This document shows, piece after piece, positions 8,000-15,560 of a DNA stretch of 22,308 nt. Below the pieces are notes generated by a model that saw nothing but the letters and a program-made list of their open reading frames with translations, had not been told where the DNA came from and did no database searches. Position numbers and translations under genes: made by a program. The stretch covers positions 1 to 22,308 of the forward strand of contig DATBGZ010000097.1 in the NCBI GenBank assembly GCA_036557785.1, read 5' to 3'. Numbering within the stretch: the first letter of the stretch is position 1; every line of letters starts with the position of its first letter. This DNA comes from DATBGZ01 sp036557785. Lineage in GTDB: Bacteria; Actinomycetota; Actinomycetes; Mycobacteriales; Micromonosporaceae.

Positions 8000-8111
8000 G
8001 TCAGCCTGCGTCAGTGCAGGAGCAGCCACGTGCGAGAACGATAGCCTCACCGGTAACGGGCGCACACCGCCTTCAGCCCTGAAGTGACTGATCCCACGTG
8101 CCGCACCTCGA

Positions 8112-8129
8112 ATGTCCATCATGGACGAT
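8112..8129. promoter_or_regulatory. Near-perfect palindrome between divergent genes (possible operator)
   Basis: ATGTCCAT-C-ATGGACGAT is symmetrical except for one base. It lies between the MFS exporter and the sigma-factor locus. Its core TGTCCA-N3-TGGAC also occurs at 1614-1628. It is flanked by CCGCAC (8101-8106) and GTGCGG (8131-8136), which could extend the hairpin. Confidence 0.4.
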
Positions 8130-8140
8130 CGTGCGGGCCT

Positions 8141-8162
8141 GGGGCGATCGCGACAATCCGGG
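8141..8162 (+). repeat. 22-bp direct repeat upstream of the sigma-gene remnant (copy A)
   Basis: An identical 22-mer starting GGGGCGATCGCGACAATCC occurs here and at 8340-8361. In both places it lies upstream of an ECF-type promoter and a start codon with the same following residues, marking the upstream part of a duplicated gene. Confidence 0.85.
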
Positions 8163-8181
8163 CGTGCTCTGCGATCCGGTT

Positions 8182-8208
8182 AACAGAATGGTGACCCTGG
8201 CCCGTCTG
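8182..8208 (+). promoter_or_regulatory. ECF-type promoter of the sigma-gene remnant
   Basis: AAC at 8182-8184 (in GTTAACA) and CGTCTG at 8203-8208 are 18 bases apart. This is the AAC...CGTC pattern of ECF sigma factors. The ATG at 8217 lies 8 bases after the -10, so the transcript would be leaderless. The promoter at 8381-8407 has the same layout. Confidence 0.6.
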
Positions 8209-8216
8209 ATAGGGGT

Positions 8217-8336
8217 ATGACCGCCGTGCCCCGACCAGCCTTCGACGACTACGTGACCATGCCGCCGGCCGCCGACACGGACGTCACCGCCGACGAGGTC
8301 GTCGCCTTCTATCGCGGGATCACGTTCACCGGGTGA
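8217..8336 (+). pseudogene. Internally deleted copy of the adjacent ECF sigma factor gene (39 codons left)
   Basis: The frame reads MTAVPRPAFDDYVT, then MPPAADTDVTADE, then VVAFYRGITFTG and stop. Its first 14 residues match the start of the downstream sigma factor (MTGVTRPAFDEYVA) and its last part matches that protein's very end (DLVAFYRGITF), so about 440 central codons are missing. The promoter and upstream 22-mer are also duplicated. The best explanation is a tandem duplication followed by a large in-frame deletion in the first copy. It cannot act as a sigma factor, since regions 2 and 4 are gone. Because promoter, start and stop survive, a 39-aa peptide could still be made, but nothing shows that it is. 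Confidence 0.85.
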
Positions 8337-8339
8337 GGC

Positions 8340-8361
8340 GGGGCGATCGCGACAATCCGGG
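8340..8361 (+). repeat. 22-bp direct repeat upstream of the sigma gene (copy B)
   Basis: Identical to 8141-8162, at a distance of 199 bp. It starts 4 bases after the stop of the remnant gene, as expected at the junction of a tandem duplication. Confidence 0.85.
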
Positions 8362-8380
8362 TCGCCGTACCATCCCCCGT

Positions 8381-8407
8381 AACCGAATGACGGCCCGGCC
8401 TCGTCTG
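8381..8407 (+). promoter_or_regulatory. ECF-type promoter of the sigma factor gene
   Basis: AAC at 8381-8383 (GTAACC) and CGTCTG at 8402-8407 with an 18-base gap. ATG 8415 is 7 bases downstream of the -10, so the mRNA is probably leaderless. Conservation of AAC and CGTC in both duplicated promoters, while neighbouring bases differ, suggests they matter, possibly for autoregulation. Confidence 0.6.
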
Positions 8408-8414
8408 GTGGGGT

Positions 8415-9869
8415 ATGACCGGCGTGACGCGACCAGCCTTCGACGAGTACGTAGCCACGCGCAGTGGCATGTTGCTGCGCTTCGCCTACCTGCTGTGCGG
8501 CGACCGGTATCTGGCCGAGGACCTGGTCCAGGAGGTGTTGGTCCGGGCGCACCGGCGCTGGTCGGCGATCGAGGCGGAGAACCCGGACGCGTACCTGAAG
8601 AGCGCGCTGGTGCGGGCGCATGTCTCGTGGCGTCGGCGCCGTCCGTCGTCGGAGGTGGCGACGGCGACGGTCCGGGACATGCGGGCGTTGGACGCGTTCG
8701 ATGACGCGCATGCCTCGCGGGATGAGGTGTGGGCGTTGCTGGCGATGCTGCCGCCCAAGCAGCGGGCGGTGCTGGTGTTGCGCTACTTCGAGGATCTGGA
8801 CGATCGGCGCATCGCGGAGCTGGTGGGGTCCTCGGCGGGGGCGGTGCGCGTGCGCGCCCATCGCGGGCTGACCGCGCTGCGCGAGACCCTGGCTCAGCGG
8901 GCGGACGAGGCGCCGGAGGGTGCCGGCATGGCGCAGACCGTACGGCATGGTGCGGCCCGGGCCGCTCGCCGCCGCCGGGTCGCCACCGGCGCGGGCATCG
9001 CCGCGGTCGCCGTCATCGTCGCCGCGGTCGCGGTGGTGGTCGCGTTCCTGCGTCCGCCCGCGTCCACGGCGCCCGTGGAACCGACACCGACCACGCCGCT
9101 GCACACCCCGAGCCCGCCGCCCGGCATGGTGTCCCTGAGCCTCGGGCCGCCCACCTACCCGTACGCGTTCGCCTTCGTCCCGCCCGGCGTCGGGTCGCCG
9201 TACATCACGACCGTTGAGGGGAACGCGCGGCTGCACTACGGCGACGGTTCCCCGGAGCACGATCGCCTCGAGACCGGGTTCCAGTCTTCCCGGCCCATCG
9301 TGCTGCCAGACACGACCGTGCAGTCGCCGACCACCATCAACGGCCTGCCGGCCACACTGGTCACCTCCAACAGCAACCGGCCGGGTGCCACCATCATGTG
9401 GCAGCAGGACGGGCTGTGGTTCACGGTTTTCACCGACGGTACGGTCAGCGTCGACGACCTGCGCCGGTTCGCCGAGAGCATGGGGCCGGGCTCGACGGAA
9501 GGCACGCCCCGCAACGACCCGATCGACGTCGTCGCCAGCGCCATCGTGCCGGCCGGCTATGTGGTCTACCTGCGGCAGATCGACACCGTGTGCGTCCGTC
9601 CGGGTGACGCGCCGTCCGTCACGGAAGGCATCTGCATCGGGGTGTCGTCCCTCGATTTCACCATCACCCACTCCGGCGGCTTCACCCTCGACGGCTCGCC
9701 GGCGTACCTGCAGATGCTGGCCCCGGGCGGCACAGCGCTCGTCGTCATGCGCCCGGACGGCCAGTTCGTTCGGGTCGCGCCCCCGGTCGGCCCGGATCGC
9801 GCGATCGACAAGACCTTCACCACCGACGACCTGGTCGCGTTCTACCGCGGGATCACGTTCAGGCGCTGA
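8415..9869 (+). CDS. SigE-like ECF sigma factor fused to a membrane anchor and outer domain
   Basis: Residues 10-75 are sigma region 2 (FDEYVATRSGMLLRFAYLLCG, DRYLAEDLVQEVLVRAHRRW) and 105-160 are region 4 (LPPKQRAVLVLRYFEDLDD, with the helix-turn-helix RIAELVGSSAGAVRVRAHRGL). An Arg-rich stretch (183-188) precedes one hydrophobic segment (about 189-213), then a Pro/Thr-rich linker (214-240) and about 240 residues of mostly beta-type sequence to the end. The protein should sit with its sigma part inside and its C-terminal part outside. In many actinobacteria a SigE-family gene is followed by a separate membrane-protein gene; here they are one 484-codon frame. No separate anti-sigma gene is next to it. 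The gene ends 3 bp from the convergent VOC gene. A shortened sister copy precedes it. Confidence 0.85.
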   Translation: MTGVTRPAFDEYVATRSGMLLRFAYLLCGDRYLAEDLVQEVLVRAHRRWSAIEAENPDAYLKSALVRAHVSWRRRRPSSEVATATVRDMRALDAFDDAHASRDEVWALLAMLPPKQRAVLVLRYFEDLDDRRIAELVGSSAGAVRVRAHRGLTALRETLAQRADEAPEGAGMAQTVRHGAARAARRRRVATGAGIAAVAVIVAAVAVVVAFLRPPASTAPVEPTPTTPLHTPSPPPGMVSLSLGPPTYPYAFAFVPPGVGSPYITTVEGNARLHYGDGSPEHDRLETGFQSSRPIVLPDTTVQSPTTINGLPATLVTSNSNRPGATIMWQQDGLWFTVFTDGTVSVDDLRRFAESMGPGSTEGTPRNDPIDVVASAIVPAGYVVYLRQIDTVCVRPGDAPSVTEGICIGVSSLDFTITHSGGFTLDGSPAYLQMLAPGGTALVVMRPDGQFVRVAPPVGPDRAIDKTFTTDDLVAFYRGITFRR

Positions 9870-9872
9870 GGC

Positions 9873-10241
9873 TCAACCCTCTTCGTAGAGGCAGAACGGA
9901 TGGCCGGCCGGGTCGGCGTAGACGCGCCACGTCTCGCCGGGTTGGTAGTCGGGCTTGACGGCGCCCAGTGCGATCACGCGTTCCTCCGCCTCGTCCAGGT
10001 CGGGCACCGAGAAGTCGAGGTGCACCTGCTGCGGGGCGGACGGATCGGGCCAGACCGGGGGTACGTGGTCGGCCGCCTCCTGGAAGCAGAGTCGTAGCCC
10101 GGTGGGGGACCGCAGGGTCACCCACTCCGGCTCCGAGTCGTACTCCACGGCCCAGCCGGTCAACTCCCCGTAGAACGATGCCAGCTTGTGTGGGTCTGGG
10201 CAGTCGAGAACCACCGCGGTCAGCCGGGCGATGGGCTCCAT
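9873..10241 (-). CDS. VOC (glyoxalase/bleomycin-resistance) superfamily protein
   Basis: A small 122-aa protein with two βαβββ-type modules: residues 1-60 (LTAVVLDCPDPHKLASFYGE, GWAVEYDS) and 70-122 (QVHLDFSVPDLDEAEERVIA, PGETWRVYADPAGHPFCLYEE). The second-module ending DPAGHPFCLY with a terminal Glu is typical of actinobacterial VOC proteins. Members include lyases, dioxygenases and antibiotic-binding proteins, so the reaction cannot be named. I chose ATG 10241 (MEPIARL) rather than the upstream in-frame start at 10277, since homologues begin just before the first strand. It lies 89 bp downstream of lhr on the same strand. Confidence 0.8.
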   Translation of the reverse strand: MEPIARLTAVVLDCPDPHKLASFYGELTGWAVEYDSEPEWVTLRSPTGLRLCFQEAADHVPPVWPDPSAPQQVHLDFSVPDLDEAEERVIALGAVKPDYQPGETWRVYADPAGHPFCLYEEG

Positions 10242-10330
10242 GCGACGAAGCTTGCCCAAGCCCGCCGGCCGGCGCAAGCATCACCGCGTGGCACGCCCGG
10301 CCAGCGAAACCGTAAGACCCGGGGAGAGGG

Positions 10331-13300
10331 TTACGCGCGCAGGCGCAGACCTCGCGGGGTGGCGCGAAAACCGGCTGTGGTCAGCGCGTCACGCAGCGGG
10401 GAACGCTGGATCGCCTCGCCATCTGCCCGCTCCACCGACAGCGGCCCGAGTGCCCCGGCCCGTACGGCGTCGGCCAGGGCCGAGGCGGCTCCCGTCAACG
10501 CCTCCGTACCGTCCTGAAAGGACAGTAGGGTGCGCCCGCCGCGTTCGACGTAGAGCACGAGCTCTCCGCCGACGGTCACGACCAGGGCCCCCGCCTTACG
10601 GCCGGGCCGGTGCCCGTGCGCCGGCCCGGCGGCCTCCTCGCCATCCTCGACCACGCGCTCCGGCCACGGCAGGGCAGCGCCGTAAGGGCTCGCCGGGTCG
10701 GTCGCGGCGAGCACCAGAGCACGCGACGACGGGCGACGCATACCCTCGCCGCGGGCCTCCGGGTCGTCCAGGGCCCGCAGGCGGTCGACGGCTCCGGGCA
10801 CGGCGAACTGCGCCGCGCCCAGCCCCTCGACGAAGTACCCGCGCCGAGCCGACCCGCGCTCCTCCAGCGCGGCGAGCACGGGATAGACGGCCGCGAACCC
10901 TCCCGGCGCGTCCTCGGCGAACACGGCGCCCCGGGTGAGCACGCCATGACGCTCCAGCAGGGCCTCGGCCAGTGCCGTGGCCCGCCGGGTCGGGTTGGTG
11001 TCCCGGTCGGGCAGCCGGTACCAGCGACCGGCGACGATCGGCGGGCCGTTGCGGGTCGCGTGCAGCGACGAGCGGGACAGCCGGCCCGACCCCGGACCGG
11101 GGGTGCGATAGCGGGACCGTGGCGTGGCGGCCCGCGGTCGGTGGGCGCCTGCGCCGGAGAGCAGCGTGCGCAGCGGGGCGAGGGTGTCGTTGGAGACCAG
11201 GCCGGCCCAGACGAGATCCCACAACGCCGCGACGAGGTCGGCCTCGGGCACCTCGTCGAGCTGCTCGGCGAGCTGGCGGAAGAACAGCGCGTGCGGTCCG
11301 GCGAGCGTGCCGAGCAGCCGCTCGTGGACCTCCCCGCTGGCGAGGTCGGGTTGGGGCGGCGGCAGCAGGAGTGGCGCGGCATCGGCCCAGGCCAGCACGA
11401 TCCAACCGTCCCCGCCCGGGATCGAACCCGCCCCGGCCCAGAGCAGCTCGCCTGAGGCGCAGAGTTCATCGAGGTATGCGGGCGTGTAATCCGATGCCCG
11501 GGCCGGCAGCACGAGGCGTTCCCAGGCCGAGGCCGGGATCGGACAGCCCTGCAACTGGTCCACGGCTGCGGCCACCGCTTCCGCTCCCCGTGCGGCCGGA
11601 CCGCTCGCCCCGATCTGCTGCCAGCGGGGCAGGAACGCGGCGAGAACCGATGGCGGTACCGGCTCGATCTCCTTGCGCAGCGCGGCCAGCGAGCGCCGGC
11701 GCAGCAGGCGCAGCACCTCCGCGTCACACCACTCCGACTGGCCGACCGCGACCGTCCCAGCCTCGACGGGCGTGAACTCTCCCGCGGTGACCCGGCCCAC
11801 CGCGCCGAGTCGCTTGAGCGCCTGCTCGACGACGAAGACACCGAGGCCGAAGCGGGTCGCGCACGCCGCCGCCAGGAACGGCCCATGGGTGCGGGCATAG
11901 CGGGCGACCAGGTCGCCGATCGGATCGGGGACCGGTTCCAGGAACGCCTGCGCCACGCCGACGGGCAGCGCCACGCCGAGCCCGTCGCGCATCCGGGCCG
12001 CGTCCTCCACCACGACGTAGCGCTGCTCGCCCGAGATCCGTACGGGCAGCGCCCGCCGGGACGCGACCAGCTCGTCCAGCCACTCCTGCCGCGCTCCCCG
12101 AGCCAACGCCTCCACAGTGGACAGATCACCGAGGACGCGCAACAGCTCGGCGGCGTCCATCGCATCGCGCAGGGTCCGGCTTCCGTCGAGCCACTGCAGG
12201 CGGCGCTCGGTCTCCACGACGACGCTCGGGTCGAGCAGCTCGCGCAGCTCCACCCGGCCCAGCAACTCCCCGAGCAGGGTGGCGTCCAGCGCCAGCGCGG
12301 CCGCACGCCGCTCCGCGAGCGGGACGTCGCCGCCGTACACGAACGCGCCCACGTACCCGAACAGCAGCGAGCGGGCGAACGGCGAGGGGTGCTGGGTCTC
12401 GACCTCCACCAGGCGCACCCGCCGGGACGCCACGTCGCGCATGAGCTGGACCAGTCCGGGCACGTCGAGCACGTCCTGCAGGCACTCGCGCGCCGCCTCG
12501 AGGGTGACCGGGAACTGCGGGAAATCGCGGGCCACCTCGAGCAACTGTGCCGCCCGCTGGCGCTGCTGCCACAGGGGTTGGCGCCGGCGGGGGTCACGCC
12601 GGGGCAGCAGCAACGAGCGGGCCGCGCACTCGCGGAACCGGGACGCGAACATCGCGGAGGTGCCGACCGACTCCTCGACGATCTGCGCGATCTCGTCGGG
12701 GTCGAAGGCGACCAGCTCGGCGCTCGGCTTGGCCTCATGGCCGTCGGAGTCGAGCACGTCGGGCAGGCGGACCAGGATGCCGTCGTCGCTGGGCAGCACC
12801 TGCGCGTCCACGCCGTACCGTTCGGTCAGGCGCCGGGAGATCGCCAGAGCCCAGGCACCGTTGACCTTCGCGCCGAGCAGACAGTGCACGGCGAGCCGCC
12901 AGTCGCCGAGCTCATCGCGGAACCGCTCCACGAGCACCGTACGGTCGTCGGGCAGGTGGCGCGTCGCCTCCCGCTGGTCGTCCACATAGGAGAGAAGGTT
13001 CGCCACGGCCCAGGCGTCGAGCCCCGAACCGGCCAGGTCCTTGGCCGCCTTGTCCCGGCCGTGCTTGACGATCTCGCCGAGCTTGGCCCCGATCGCCCTG
13101 CCGAGCTCGACCGGGCGTCCGGGCCGGTCGCCCTTCCAGAAGGGCATGCGCGCCGCAGCGCCCGGCGCCGGCGTGACCAGCACCCGGTCCGGGGTGATCT
13201 CCTCGATGCGCCACGAGGTCGAGCCGAGGAGGAACACATCGCCGACCCTCGACTCGTAGACCATCTCCTCGTCGAGCTCGCCGACCCGCGCGGGCTTGGC

Positions 13301-15121
13301 GCTTCCGGCCAGGAAGACACCGAACATCCCCCGGTCGGGGATCGTGCCACCGCTGGTCACCGCGAGGTGCTGCGACCCGCGCCGGCCGGCGATCACGTCG
13401 GTGCTCCGGTCCCAGTCGATGCGGGGGCGCAGCTCGGCGAAGGCGGTCGACGGGTAGCGGCCGGAGAGCATGTCGAGCGTGGCGGTGAGCGCGCTGGCGG
13501 GCAGGTCCGCGAAGGGCGCGGCCCGCCGGACCACGGTCGCCAGGTCGTCGACCCGCCACCCGTCCATCGCCGCCATCGCCACGATCTGCTGGGCGAGCAC
13601 GTCGATCGGGTTGCGTGGATATCGCATCTGCTCGATCTGCCCGGCGTGCATGCGCTGGGTCACGACCGCGCAGGAGAGCAGGTCGCCGCGGTGCTTGGGA
13701 AAGACGACGCCCTCGGACACCGCCCCGACCTGGTGCCCGGCCCGCCCCACGCGCTGCATGCCCGCCGCGACGGACGGCGGCGCCTCGATCTGGATCACGA
13801 GATCCACCGAGCCCATGTCGATGCCGAGCTCCAGCGAGCTCGTCGCCACCACCGCCGGCAGTTGCCCGGACTTCAGGGCCTCCTCGATGTGCTTGCGCTC
13901 CTCCTTGGAGACGCTGCCGTGGTGCGCCCGCGCGACCACCGCGACCGCCCCGGTCGCGATCCCCGACTGGGCCATCTTCTGGGCCGGTGCGGCCCGCTGC
14001 CCCGTTGATCTAGGGCTGGCGACCGTGGTTTGATCTCCGACCACGGTCGCCAGCCCTAGATCAACGTCAGGGGGCGCCTCGGCGTGGGCGGCCGCGAGCT
14101 CGTTGAGGCGGGCGCAGAGACGCTCGGAGAGAAGCCGTGAGTTGGCGAAGACGATCGTCGATCGGTGGCTGGTGATCAGCTCATAGACGCGCTGTTCCAC
14201 GGCCGGCCAGATCGATCGCTGCCGCCCGTCGCCGAAGCCCCCGGCCCGGAAGCCGCCGCCACCGAGCCTGCCCCGCCCACGACCCCCGTTGCCGTCCGGG
14301 TCGTCCTCGCCGAGGGGCTCGCCGTACGGGCTCTGGCCGGCCGGTTCGTCGTCGGCCGGCACACGCTCCTCGTCCAGGCGGGTCATGTCCTCGACCGGGA
14401 CCTCGACGGTCACCTCGATGGTCTTCTGCGTCGGGGGGTTCACGATCTCGACCGGTGCCGCGCCACCGAGGAACCGGGCCACCTCATCCAGCGGCCGTAC
14501 GGTCGCCGAGAGCCCGATCCGCTGCGCCGGCCGCGGGAGCAGCGCGTCGAGTCGCTCCAGCGACAGTGCGAGATGCGCGCCGCGCTTGGTCGACGCGATC
14601 GCGTGGACCTCGTCGACGATCACGGTCTCGACCGAGCGCAGAGCCTCCCGGGTGGACGAGGTGAGCAGCAGGAACAGCGACTCCGGTGTGGTGATGAGGA
14701 TGTCCGACGGGGCCTTGGCGAAGGCACGGCGCTCGTCGGTGGGGGTGTCGCCGGTACGCATGCCGACGGAGATGTCGGGCAGGGGCAGGCCCAGGCGTAC
14801 GGCCGCGTGGCGGATCCCGGCCAGGGGAGCGCGCAGGTTGCGTTCCACGTCGACCGCGAGCGCCTTCAGCGGGCTGACGTAGAGGACCCGGCACCGCTGT
14901 GCGGGTGGCGGGACGGCCGAGCGCGCCAGGCGGTCCAGCGCCCACAGGAACGCGGCGAGGGTCTTCCCGGACCCGGTGGGGGCGACCACAAGCGCGTGGC
15001 GGCTGGCGCTGATCGCCGACCACGCCCCGGCCTGCGCTGCCGTGGGAGCCGCGAACGCCGCGGTGAACCAGGCCCGGGTCGCCTCCCCGACCCGCTCCAG
15101 CATCGCGTCGTGTTCCGCCAC
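10331..15121 (-). CDS. lhr: Lhr-type ATP-dependent helicase (interrupted in frame by a palindromic repeat)
   Basis: A superfamily 2 DNA helicase of 1596 aa, the length of long-form Lhr proteins involved in DNA repair. Visible: Walker A APTGSGKT (47-54), DEVH (170-173), SAT (205-207), a Gly/Arg-rich linker (about 275-300), TIVFANSRLLSERLCARL, the second RecA-like domain with ARAHHGSVSKEERKH and ATSSLELGIDMG, motif VI QRVGRAGHQ, then a winged-helix region and the long Lhr C-terminal part. GTG 15121 has GGATGGGGGC before it. Residues 353-373 (VDLGLATVVGDQ...) are encoded by the repeat at 14003-14066, located in a variable loop between the two helicase blocks, so the enzyme is probably still functional. 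The gene may belong to the minus-strand run that starts at 17515. Confidence 0.93.
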   Translation of the reverse strand: MAEHDAMLERVGEATRAWFTAAFAAPTAAQAGAWSAISASRHALVVAPTGSGKTLAAFLWALDRLARSAVPPPAQRCRVLYVSPLKALAVDVERNLRAPLAGIRHAAVRLGLPLPDISVGMRTGDTPTDERRAFAKAPSDILITTPESLFLLLTSSTREALRSVETVIVDEVHAIASTKRGAHLALSLERLDALLPRPAQRIGLSATVRPLDEVARFLGGAAPVEIVNPPTQKTIEVTVEVPVEDMTRLDEERVPADDEPAGQSPYGEPLGEDDPDGNGGRGRGRLGGGGFRAGGFGDGRQRSIWPAVEQRVYELITSHRSTIVFANSRLLSERLCARLNELAAAHAEAPPDVDLGLATVVGDQTTVASPRSTGQRAAPAQKMAQSGIATGAVAVVARAHHGSVSKEERKHIEEALKSGQLPAVVATSSLELGIDMGSVDLVIQIEAPPSVAAGMQRVGRAGHQVGAVSEGVVFPKHRGDLLSCAVVTQRMHAGQIEQMRYPRNPIDVLAQQIVAMAAMDGWRVDDLATVVRRAAPFADLPASALTATLDMLSGRYPSTAFAELRPRIDWDRSTDVIAGRRGSQHLAVTSGGTIPDRGMFGVFLAGSAKPARVGELDEEMVYESRVGDVFLLGSTSWRIEEITPDRVLVTPAPGAAARMPFWKGDRPGRPVELGRAIGAKLGEIVKHGRDKAAKDLAGSGLDAWAVANLLSYVDDQREATRHLPDDRTVLVERFRDELGDWRLAVHCLLGAKVNGAWALAISRRLTERYGVDAQVLPSDDGILVRLPDVLDSDGHEAKPSAELVAFDPDEIAQIVEESVGTSAMFASRFRECAARSLLLPRRDPRRRQPLWQQRQRAAQLLEVARDFPQFPVTLEAARECLQDVLDVPGLVQLMRDVASRRVRLVEVETQHPSPFARSLLFGYVGAFVYGGDVPLAERRAAALALDATLLGELLGRVELRELLDPSVVVETERRLQWLDGSRTLRDAMDAAELLRVLGDLSTVEALARGARQEWLDELVASRRALPVRISGEQRYVVVEDAARMRDGLGVALPVGVAQAFLEPVPDPIGDLVARYARTHGPFLAAACATRFGLGVFVVEQALKRLGAVGRVTAGEFTPVEAGTVAVGQSEWCDAEVLRLLRRRSLAALRKEIEPVPPSVLAAFLPRWQQIGASGPAARGAEAVAAAVDQLQGCPIPASAWERLVLPARASDYTPAYLDELCASGELLWAGAGSIPGGDGWIVLAWADAAPLLLPPPQPDLASGEVHERLLGTLAGPHALFFRQLAEQLDEVPEADLVAALWDLVWAGLVSNDTLAPLRTLLSGAGAHRPRAATPRSRYRTPGPGSGRLSRSSLHATRNGPPIVAGRWYRLPDRDTNPTRRATALAEALLERHGVLTRGAVFAEDAPGGFAAVYPVLAALEERGSARRGYFVEGLGAAQFAVPGAVDRLRALDDPEARGEGMRRPSSRALVLAATDPASPYGAALPWPERVVEDGEEAAGPAHGHRPGRKAGALVVTVGGELVLYVERGGRTLLSFQDGTEALTGAASALADAVRAGALGPLSVERADGEAIQRSPLRDALTTAGFRATPRGLRLRA
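14003..14066 (-). repeat. 64-bp palindromic repeat, copy 2, in frame inside lhr
   Basis: The arms 14003-14028 and 14041-14066 are perfectly complementary over 26 bp, with the loop TTTGATCTCCGA (14029-14040). The loop is the exact reverse complement of the loop in copy 1, so on the minus strand, the coding strand of lhr, the repeat reads in the same direction as copy 1. It contributes 21 codons in frame (V353 to T373). The flanks show no clear target duplication. Confidence 0.93.
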
Positions 15122-15181
15122 GCCCCCATCCTGCCCCGACCCCCCGACAACCCCGCCCCGCCGGAGCCCGGGAAGAAGAAG

Positions 15182-15511
15182 CTACTCGGCGCGCACCACG
15201 ATGTCGTCGTAGTCGGGGTGCCGCTTGAGGTAGGCGGTGATGAACGGACAGACGATGACGGCCTTCTCGCCGCGGGCCTGGACGTCCTCGAGCGCGGCCC
15301 GGGCCAGGGTGCTGCCGATGCCCCGGCCCTCGAAGTACGGGTCGGTCTCGGTGTGGATGAGCGTGACCCGGTCCCCGTGCTGGTGGTAGTCGATGAAGCC
15401 GACGACCGTACCGTCGAGCAACGCCTCGAACCGATTCGTCGACGCGTTGCGGCGCACGGTGATCGTGCCGCCGCCCTCCGATCCGGCCGGCTCGGTCTGC
15501 TCGTTCGTCAT
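15182..15511 (-). CDS. Small GNAT N-acetyltransferase (YjdJ-like)
   Basis: A 109-aa protein of the short GNAT type. FEALLDGTVVGFIDYH and DRVTLIHTETDPYFEGRG correspond to strands 1-4, and EGRGIGSTLARAALEDVQARG contains the acetyl-CoA pyrophosphate loop (GRGIGS). PFITAYLKRHPDYDDIV is the typical last segment of this subfamily. The start ATG 15511 (MTNEQTEP) is supported by AGGAT about 8 bases upstream; the frame extends to 15535 without a better site. It lies 49 bp after the LysE-type gene and 60 bp before lhr on the same strand. The acetyl acceptor is unknown; the family contains small general acetyltransferases. Confidence 0.83.
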   Translation of the reverse strand: MTNEQTEPAGSEGGGTITVRRNASTNRFEALLDGTVVGFIDYHQHGDRVTLIHTETDPYFEGRGIGSTLARAALEDVQARGEKAVIVCPFITAYLKRHPDYDDIVVRAE

Positions 15512-15560
15512 AAGCTGATCCTGCGCCGGCTGCACGGATCAGCACGAGCGGGGGTGCGCC

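Noticed and set aside
11885..14008. A 707-codon plus-strand frame opposite lhr
   Set aside because: Shadow of the lhr reading frame with low-complexity composition and no motifs.
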